Shown here piece by piece: positions 57,533-64,000 of a stretch of DNA of 64,000 bases. The position numbers and the translations under genes are program-made. The stretch comes from Macrocystis pyrifera (taxonomy: Eukaryota; Sar; Phaeophyceae; Laminariales; Laminariaceae): positions 1,302,001-1,366,000 of the forward strand of contig JASSKH010000010.1 in assembly GCA_031763025.1 (NCBI GenBank), read 5' to 3'. Every line of letters starts with the position of its first letter. Position 1 is the stretch's first letter. The notes below the pieces were generated by a model, which saw nothing but the letters and a program-made list of their open reading frames with translations, did not search any database and was not told the origin of the DNA.

Positions 57533-58189
57533 CTAACCCCCCACCCCTCCCCCCTCCCCGCGCGCGCATGCCTCCGCACGCACCGTGTGGTAAGCACTCA
57601 GCAGCCTCCCATCGTAATGCCTTCCGTTCGGTGCACAGTCCTCCTCGGCTCCAATAACGCCACCATTGCCCCCACCAACTCCGCCGCCGCCGCTGCTTCC
57701 GCCCAACAGCATCCGGTGCACAAAAAAGGCGACTCCGAAGCCCACAGCACCGATCACGCACACGCTGAGCACGGCCCCGGCGTCCACCAGCAGCAAGCCC
57801 TTCGCCACCGCGAGAGAGGCGGCCAGCGCGATCACGATGCCCGCAAGGTTCCTCAGGCAGGCCGGGAGGTCGTCCGGGAGGCACATGCCCCTCAAGGACA
57901 TCGTGAGGCGGTACAGCTCGCGACTGAGGAGGACGTAGGACACCGTCACCACCACCATGTTGAGCTTGGCGTGGCCAGGTACGACGACGAGCAGGGTCTT
58001 CGCGTTGCTGGTCAGCCAGATGTGGTGCTGCATAAGGTACGTCTCCAGGGTGATCTTGCCGAGGGAGTGGAGGGGCTCCAGGTAGCGGGTTCGCATCAGA
58101 GGGGTCAAGTTGCGCATGTAGATGTACGTCAACACGGGCACCACAACCCCGAAGTAGGCGTTATGCTGGTTGTAGATGGGTTTCTCCAT
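57533..58189 (-). CDS. Gene A terminal exon (YNQHNAYFG to C-terminus)
   Basis: Begins after CTCCCCAG with ATG GAG AAA, read here as an internal Met because the splice phase from exon 59521-59772 is 0. It carries YNQHNAYFG, the YIYMRN turn, GKITLETYLMQHHIWLTSN, a VPGHAKLN loop, and two to three further hydrophobic helices ending near a CVIGAVGFGVAFF segment. The last part, rich in Gly and Ser, runs to a TAG at 57533-57535. It is unlike the rest of the exon, so a further splice (for example near the GTGCGT at about 57.58 kb) cannot be excluded. Confidence 0.82.
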   Translation of the reverse strand: MEKPIYNQHNAYFGVVVPVLTYIYMRNLTPLMRTRYLEPLHSLGKITLETYLMQHHIWLTSNAKTLLVVVPGHAKLNMVVVTVSYVLLSRELYRLTMSLRGMCLPDDLPACLRNLAGIVIALAASLAVAKGLLLVDAGAVLSVCVIGAVGFGVAFFVHRMLLGGSSGGGGVGGGNGGVIGAEEDCAPNGRHYDGRLLSAYHTVRAEACARGEGGGVGG

Positions 58190-59425
58190 CTGGGGAGGGA
58201 TTTGTCGAGGAAAGCAGAGGGGGAAGAATACAAAGTAAGGGGGGAGGGAAGGAGGGAGGGGGGGGGGGCAGAAAGTCATGTTGAGGTGGAATATTAATAT
58301 GCGAAAAAATCAGCATCGCTAGAGTCCACGCTCCTAACAATCTACAGCACTGCAACAGCAGTAACCCAGTCTAGCATCACGGTCCTCTCGCTTCTTTTGC
58401 TCCGTTTAATGGATCGCGTTTGCTCACAACAAAACAACACTCGCGCCTAAAGTCTCCTCCCTCCCTGCCACCCCACCGATCCACCGGGAGGGTGTCGGTG
58501 GCCCAGGAGTACGATACCGACAGCAAAACTATCGCTACCGACCGCTGTATCACCCACTGTCGCCCGGTCGGTAGCCCCCCCCCTTCTTCGCCTACTGCCC
58601 CTCCTCCCCGCGCTCCCCTGGTGCAACCATTGTCTGCCTGGTCGGTGAAAACCCAACGTTCTCTGTCCCGGTATTGTACGATGGACGCGAGGGTCTATGA
58701 TCATACGACTACCGCCATGCATGACATGAGTACCCCCCCCCCCTTCCCCCCCCCCGGACTCCTCTCCGCCCCAGGAGGATGTTGGGGGCTCACCAGCACG
58801 ATATTGACCGCAAAACTATCGCTGCTGACCGCTGTATCGTCAACTGCCGCGGTCGGTAGCCCCTCAACCTTGTTTACCTACTGCTCCCCCCCCTATATTT
58901 GTATATATAGGTTGGGTTGGCGTCGGTTAGCAAAGACACTGTAAAACATGTTGCTCACTACTTGAGCTAGACAAGCAAGACACCGTTTTTTTTTTTTTTT
59001 TTTTGGCGGTCGGTCGGAGCTGGTGGTTGAGCTAGATCATTTGTGCGGGCTGGAGAACCTTTACTCCGCACAAGGAGAATGATCGTGTTACGTAGTGTTT
59101 ATGGTAAGAGGCACCCAAGAGGCAGTTACATAGTTAAGCTATTGCTGTCTCTTGAAGTGACCACACCCAAATTTAACTTGACTCATTGAAGCTGTCATTC
59201 ATACGGAAGTCCGCCTCACAAGGGGTTCTTAGTAAGATGCAGCTCACCCTTCATGCGACTCGCAGAACACCTCACGGCGCTTCGCGCTTGGTGCAAGCAA
59301 TGTCTGCCTGGTAACCCGACGTGTTCCGCCCCGGCATTGTATGGCTGCGAGGGTCTATGATCGTACGACTACGGCCATGCATGACAATGAGTACCTGGTA
59401 CACCCCCCCCCACCCATGAGTAGAC

Positions 59426-59468
<43 letters not shown>

Positions 59469-62400
59469 CCCCCCCCCCCCCCCCCCCCCCCGCCCGCCCC
59501 TACCCCACCCACCGACTCACCGGGAGGATGTTGAAGGCCCACCAGTACGTTGCCGACAGCAAAACCATCGCTACCGACCCCTTAATGGCCCACTGCCGCC
59601 CGGTCGGCAGCCCCTCAATCTTCTTCACCCACTGGGCCGTCGCGGGGTAGTTGAGCGCGAAGATCATGCCGAGGAAGGTCGACCAGTGATCCAGAGACGT
59701 CCTGAAGTACCACTCCCACATCGTGCCCCACCCCGCTCCCTCCACTGCCTTGCGCCCCAAGAACCAGAAAATCTAAATTTTGGACGGCGGGGGGCGGGGG
59801 CGGGGAGGGGTGTACTCATTGTCGTGCATGGACGTAGTAGTATGACCATAGACCCTCGCCTCTCCACAATGCCGGGACGGAGCACGTCGGGTTTTCACCG
59901 GCGAGGCAGACATTGCTTGCACCAAGCGCGAAGCGAAACGTGAGGTTTTGGGCGAGTCGCACGAAGGGTGAGCTGCATTATATTAAGAACCGCTTTAGAG
60001 GCGGATTTTCTCGCACATGGATGACAGCATCAACGAACTGATTTAATTTCTGGTGTAGCCACTTCCAGAGACAGCAATGGGGGGGGGGGGATGGGAACAA
60101 ACAAACGTCGGACAGACACGTTTTAAGATGGTCTAAATCATTTGCAGATCCCAACCTGCCGTGTTAGAAGGTGCCGCGCACGATCTGTATGATAACACAG
60201 GCACAGATCCAACACAGGCAAGCATGCGCTTTTGTAGATAATGCAGATTACATGGCTCCCGTCCGGCGAGATGAGCTATCAATAGTTTCTTCAGAGCAGG
60301 GATCTATCTAGCTGCCCTGCAAAGACCTACACTATCCGGTGGGAATCGATCGTCTATCGGTCCGAGCCGTTACATTTTTTTTCAAACCGGGAAGCTCATC
60401 AACAGCAGAGGGTACTGCAGGCGGCAACAGTACTTTTCGCGCGTACGGGTACTTTGGGAGTCAATACTAAAAGCTACCCGACTACCCGGGTATAGTATCA
60501 AAAATACCTACAGCACCGTAAAGAGCCTTTTAGTTTGCACAGGGGAGGGGCGCGATCGTTTTTGAGCGCTCGATTTTTCCCAGAGTAGGTCAAGGTTTCC
60601 TGTTGGTGGTGCTCAGTAACACGACGGAGATGTTCCATCTAACGTCAGGGAGTTCCATACGTTGATGTGGGATAGTGGAAAGGGAGATTTAGGCGGATGT
60701 TTTGCGGGGTAATCAGGACATTTATGGTGCTGGCAGTTTGCTGGATAATGGCCTGCACGCTGCGTCATGGGCTGTCATTCGACAGCTCGGGAACAATATA
60801 AGAGGAGTTCCATGTTAAAATGTCTGGAGTCAACCACGCCTTCCCGTGCCAGGTCGATTTTTACCAGAGTAGGTTAAGGTTTCCCAATACCGAACAAGGC
60901 GTTTTCGGAAAAATGCTGATCGAAGAGAAAAGAGCCCTTCCGAAATATTACAGAAAATTTCGACTCTTAGCACCCTTACCATCGTTGTCGAGAAAAAAAA
61001 ACGAACGCTGAAAAAACGATCGCACCCCTCCCTGTGCAAAAAAACTATCGCACCCCTCCCTGTGCAAAAAAACTATCGCACCCCTCCCTGTGCAAAAAAA
61101 ACTATCGCACCCCACCCTGTGCAAACTTAAGGCTCTAAACGGGTATAAAGTATTAAAAAAAATACCGTGTTACGCAATGTGGAGACGAGCGCGGTATTCG
61201 GGGGCCGTAATGCACCGGTAGAATATATAGACCCGTCGGGTAGTTGTACCTCGGGCTATATACCCGAGTTCAAACAAGGCTAAACAGGGCATATACCCGG
61301 GTACAAGTAGAAAGTCGGGTATATACCCGGGTTGAAACCAGGCTAAACAGGGCACACACCCGGGTGGAGGTAAAAACTCGGGTATATACCCGGGTCGAAA
61401 CCAGGCTAAACAGAGCATAGAGTAGAAGGGAATTGGCGCAAATATCAAAGGCTAAACAGGGCATATACCCGGGTACAAGTAGAAAGTCGGGTATATACCC
61501 GGGTTGAAACCAGGCTAAAGAGGGCACATACCCGGGTGGAGGTAAAAACTCGGGTATATACCCGGGTCGAAACCAGGCTAAACAGAGCATAGAGTAGAAG
61601 GGAATTGGCGCAAATATCAAAGGCTAAACAGGGCATATACCCGGGTAGAAGTAGAAAGTCGGGTATATACCCCGGTTGAAATCAGGCTAAAGAGGGTACA
61701 CACCCGGGTAGAGGTAAAAACTCGGGTATATACCCGGGTCGAAACCAGGCTAAACAGAGCATAGAGTAGAAGGGAATTGGCGCAAATATCAAAGGCTAAA
61801 CAGGGCATATACCCGGGTAGAAGTAGAAAGTCGGGTATATACCCCGGTTGAAATCAGGCTAAAGAGGGTACACACCCGGGTAGAGGTAAAAACTCGGGTA
61901 TATACCCGGGTCGAAACCAGGCTAAACAGAGCATAGAGTAGAAGGGAATTGGCGCAAATATCAAAGGCTAAACAGGGCATATACCCGGGTAGAAGTAGAA
62001 AGTCGGGTATGTACCCCGGTTGAAATCAGGCTAAAGAGGGTACACACCCGGGTAGAGGTAAAAACTCGGGTATATACCCGGGTCGAAACCAGGCTAAACA
62101 GAGCACAGAGTCGGGAATTAGCGCAAATACCAAAGGCTAAACAGGGCATATACCCGGGTACAAGTAGAAAGTCGGGTATATACCCGGGTTGAAACCAGGC
62201 TAAACAGGGCACATACCCGGATGGAGGTAAAAACTCGGGTATATACCCGGGTCGAAACCAGGCTAAACAGAGCATAGAGTAGAAGGGAATTGGCGCAAAT
62301 ATCAAAGGCTAAACAGGGCATATACCCGGGTAGAAGTAGAAAGTCGGGTATATACCCCGGTTGAAATCAGGCTAAAGAGGGTACACACCCGGGTAGAGGT

Positions 62401-63975
62401 AAAAACTCGGGTATATACCCGGGTCGAAACCAGGCTAAACAGAGCATAGAGTAGAAGGGAATTGGCGCAAATATCAAAGGCTAAACAGGGCATATACCCG
62501 GGTAGAAGTAGAAAGTCGGGTATGTACCCCGGTTGAAATCAGGCTAAAGAGGGTACACACCCGGGTAGAGGTAAAAACTCGGGTATATACCCGGGTCGAA
62601 ACCAGGCTAAACAGAGCACAGAGTCGGGAATTAGCGCAAATACCAAAGGCTAAACAGGGCATATACCCGGGTAGAAGTAGAAAGTCGGGGATATACCCGG
62701 GTTGAAACCAGGCTAAACAAGGCACATACCCGGGTAGAGGTAAAAAACCGTGTATATACCCGGGTCGAAACCAGGCTAAACAGAGCGTAAGAGTAGGGAA
62801 TTGGCGCACATACCAAAGGCTACCCGACTACCCACGGGTAAATCAGCAAAAACATCACATACTACGAAATATTCCGACGGATATGGTATTCGGGGGCGGT
62901 GTGTTTTTTTTCCCCTGTCCCCAGAGTTGTTCGTCGGCAGGATGAATTATTCGATGCGCACGGGGGGGGGTCGGAAAGGGAGGGGTGGGGGAGGGGGGGG
63001 GGGGGGGGGGGGGGAACTCGATATCATGGGGGGGGGGGGGGGGGGGGATGAGGGGTGGGTTCCATCGTAAAATGGTTCGTCTGTGACAAATCAGGCCGTC
63101 GACTGACCGTGCGTGGGCGAGAGGACATTTCCAAGGGCGAGTCCGGTGGGACACAGTAGCGGTCCCTCTGTAGAGTAGTACCGGTTTGAGTAGGGGCGGC
63201 TGCCCGATAATCCAGTTGCCGGCTAAGTCGCTTGGCGCAGATGGCACAAATCCAGCGCGGCACTGTGCGTGAGGAAATACTGCCAGTTGCCGATATAGTG
63301 CCCGTATCGCTGGCTGGCGCATACCATACCGGCACTTGTCACAGAGGGGCCATTGCTGTGAACCGATCCCCGGCGCATTATGGGTGGGCGTACCGAAGTC
63401 ACCAAAACATCGGGCGCCTGTGTTTTACAGTAGTTCATACCGAACCCTGCCCGAGGGTTGGGTAGAGTGTTGAGAGCCCGTACCGAACCTTACCGAAGAC
63501 TTCGGTCAAGAGTATTTACCGAGCAACCGCCCCCGGTATACTTGGTACCTACCTTACCCAACAAACACCCTCAGATTCTTTGATGCGCGGGTGAGGTCCG
63601 AAGGGGAAAAGGGGGGGGGGGGGGGGGGGGGAGTGGGAGGGGAGTTCGATCGTAAGGTGTCTTGTCTGCTATATATAATCATGCCGTGATCTTGTATTTT
63701 TCAATCTCCCCCACCTTCTCGAAGATGTGGATATCCCAGTCCCACACGCAGAAAATGATCGCGGCGGCTACGAGCAGCTTGTAGCGCATTCCGTTTTGGG
63801 TGTAGTTGCAGGCCTTCGCCGGAGACATGATGGCGTACACCACGAAGAAGTAGAAGGTGTGGAGCGGGCAGATGTAGTACAGGATGTAGTGGTTGCCCAT
63901 GGCCATGCACAGGAGGATCACCAGAAAGTTGAGCCGCCAGAGCATCTGCAGCAGGCGCACGGCTCCGTAGTCTCC
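57533..63975 (-). CDS. Gene A: Cas1p/CASD1/RWA-like O-acetyltransferase, C-terminal part (3 exons, 5' end off window)
   Basis: Seen: three minus-strand exons, 63715-63975, 59521-59772 and 57533-58189, each bounded by AG/GT and joining in phase 0 throughout. The joined product has the family's signature blocks in order: an RLNFLV..LC block followed by YYICPLHT, an EWYFR..LDHW..F.GM block, FALNYP, YNQHNAYFG, YIYMRN, and GKITLETYLMQHHIWL. Known: these belong to the multipass acyltransferase domain of fungal Cas1p, animal CASD1 (sialate O-acetyltransferase) and plant RWA proteins, which act in the Golgi to O-acetylate glycans. Inferred: an O-acetyltransferase for a cell-wall or secreted polysaccharide or glycoprotein glycan; the substrate cannot be read from sequence. 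Any N-terminal SGNH domain would be beyond position 64000. The last about 60 codons before the TAG at 57533-57535 are Gly-rich and may be misassigned. Gene B, the N-terminal half of the same family, follows in the same orientation. Confidence 0.88.
58475..58600 (-). pseudogene. Degenerate copy of gene A exon 59521-59772 (3' part), copy 1
   Basis: In plus orientation the stretch from CACCGGGAGG to CCGGTCGGTAGCC follows the exon from its donor inward for roughly 110 bases. It keeps the segments GACAGCAAAAC, ATCGCTACCGACC and CCCGGTCGG. The reading frame and the donor are not kept. A truncated SINE-like copy starts about 20 bp beyond it. It lies inside the intron between the last two gene A exons. 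Confidence 0.72.
58621..58732 (+). mobile_element. Poly-C SINE-like repeat, 5'-truncated
   Basis: GTGCAACCATTGTCTGCCTGG to CATGACATGAGTACC and poly-C. Lies between the two gene A exon-fragment copies. Confidence 0.8.
58755..58890 (-). pseudogene. Degenerate copy of gene A exon 59521-59772 (3' part), copy 2
   Basis: A second copy of the same exon region, with AGGATGTTG, GGCTCACCAGCACG, CGCAAAACTATCGCT and GGTCGGTAGCCCCTCAA matching the exon. It is less like copy 1 in places, so the two did not arise as one identical block. Each of the two copies is followed on the plus strand by an SINE-like unit and a poly-C tract, as though exon fragment plus repeat had been duplicated together. Confidence 0.75.
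58910..59402 (+). mobile_element. Poly-C SINE-like repeat, near full length, antisense to gene A
   Basis: GTTGGGTTGGCGTCGGTT head to GACAATGAGTACCTGG, followed by about 100 bases of almost pure C that ends near the donor of exon 59521-59772. Confidence 0.85.
59521..59772 (-). CDS. Gene A exon 2 in window (EWYFR / FALNYP block)
   Basis: An 84-codon exon between acceptor TTTAG and donor CCCG|GTGAGT. It contains MWEWYFRTSLDHW, GMIFALNYP and a final membrane segment ending WWAFNILP. The donor is followed at once by a G-rich tract in the sense strand. An SINE-like copy in the gene's own orientation ends in poly-C about 40 nt upstream of the acceptor. Two degenerate copies of this exon's 3' portion lie in the following intron (58475-58600 and 58755-58890). 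Confidence 0.9.
59811..60080 (-). mobile_element. Poly-C SINE-like repeat upstream of gene A exon 59772, sense orientation
   Basis: C-rich tail in the sense strand ends about 10 nt before the acceptor of exon 59521-59772. Truncated at CAGAGACAGCAATGG. Confidence 0.85.
60522..61137. mobile_element. Non-autonomous TIR element, about 615 bp
   Basis: Left end AGAGCCTTTTAGTTTGCACAG and GGGGAGGGGCGCGATCG; right end repeats CGATCGCACCCCTCCCTGTGC and closes TGCAAACTTAAGGCTCT. The right inner end is tandemly repeated four times (61010-61120). CGATTTTT(C/A)CCAGAGTAGGT occurs twice inside. No transposase. Confidence 0.65.
61247..62830. repeat. 172-bp satellite with 513-bp higher-order shift
   Basis: About nine units. 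Each has two CGGGTATATACCCG palindromes, two AGGCTAAACA blocks and GGAATTGGCGCAAATA. Unit variants recur with a 513-bp offset (61789-62117 and 62302-62640 alike). Open minus frames of 63-116 codons run through it because 172-bp units keep few stops; not genes. Lies in the gene A intron 59773-63714. Confidence 0.93.
62831..63154. other. Intronic; G tracts and remnant SINE end
   Basis: G tracts at 62992-63014 and 63029-63047 flank AACTCGATATCATGG, the last 15 bases of the poly-C SINE family in minus orientation. Confidence 0.55.
63155..63350. mobile_element. TIR element (CTATAGTGCCGGT), diverged, in gene A intron
   Basis: GCTGGCTGGCGCATACCATACCGGCAC and ACAGAGGGGCCATTGCTG (in parts) match the 38.6-kb copy. 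Confidence 0.6.
63351..63714. other. Gene A intron, proximal part
   Basis: G20 tract at about 63611-63631, otherwise unique; leads to the donor of exon 63715-63975. Confidence 0.5.
63715..63975 (-). CDS. Gene A exon 1 in window (Cas1p domain, YYICPLHT block)
   Basis: An 87-codon exon. The acceptor CCCCAG precedes GGA GAC TAC and the donor is GAG AAG|GTGGGG. It carries three hydrophobic stretches, the RLNFLV core, YYICPLHTFYFFVVY, and ends in a DWDIHIFEK segment. It joins in phase 0 to exon 59521-59772, giving the family-typical run from IFEK to the FWFLGRK start of the next exon. The upstream exon lies beyond the window edge. Confidence 0.88.
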
Positions 63976-64000
63976 CTGGGGATGGGGGGCAAGACGCGCA

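Noticed and set aside
57362-58297. 311-codon plus-strand open frame
   Set aside because: It is antisense to the gene A terminal exon and exists because of that exon's GC bias; it starts in a poly-Gly tract and shows no domain.
61445-62809. Repeated 63-116-codon frames in the satellite as a repeat-protein gene
   Set aside because: Unit length 172 is not a multiple of 3, so each frame breaks at unit borders.
61247-62816. Regularly spaced repeats resembling a CRISPR array
   Set aside because: Units are contiguous, there are no unique spacers, and the genome is eukaryotic; it is a satellite.

Overview
The window is eukaryotic nuclear DNA: spliced genes with GT-AG introns, a Pol III-type tRNA-like locus, and a very high load of SINE-like repeats, foldback/TIR miniature elements, satellites and homopolymer G/C tracts. 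Codon-rich exons are GC-rich islands in repeat-filled introns. The gene families (a Cas1p/CASD1-type O-acetyltransferase with luminal SGNH domain and 10-TM-type acyltransferase domain), the Copia-type fossil and the repeat style suggest a photosynthetic stramenopile, perhaps a brown alga. That placement is inference only.

The real protein-coding content is mostly on the minus strand. From the right edge down to 57.5 kb lie the last three exons of gene A (63715-63975, 59521-59772, 57533-58189), which encode the C-terminal membrane acyltransferase part of a Cas1p/CASD1/RWA-like protein. About 1 kb further on, gene B starts (56362-56523) and runs to at least 17.8 kb. Its exons encode the N-terminal half of the same family: membrane anchor, Cys-rich luminal stretch, GDS box, GxxLWD-like box, DxxH box, then a second membrane segment. 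Its introns reach about 11 and 23 kb, and the splice phases show that at least one exon inside the 23-kb interval was not found. So the window appears to hold the tail of one CASD1-like gene followed by the head of a second in tandem.

Within gene B's introns sit other things: a plus-strand Cys/His zinc-finger gene or pseudogene (about 32.98-35.29 kb) with matching splice phases, an AT-rich OTU-protease-like fragment fused to its end (35.29-35.64 kb), a tRNA-Pro(AGG)-like locus (31.74 kb), and a broken Copia-type LTR fossil in head-to-head and foldback arrangement (20.2-28.5 kb).

The repeat landscape is the most unusual part. One 0.5-kb SINE-like family ends in poly-C, has many 5'-truncated copies and shares its last bases with a second, unrelated repeat body. 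Three copies have their poly-C tails directly upstream of 3' splice sites of genes A/B. A 110-bp foldback MITE occurs about 21 times, with six copies in 0.8 kb. Two degenerate copies of part of a gene A exon lie in the next intron. A 172-bp satellite with a 513-bp higher-order shift fills 61.25-62.83 kb, and a 954-bp tandem duplication fills 3.66-5.57 kb. Regions 1-17.7 kb and most of 37-52.8 kb show no exon that I can support.
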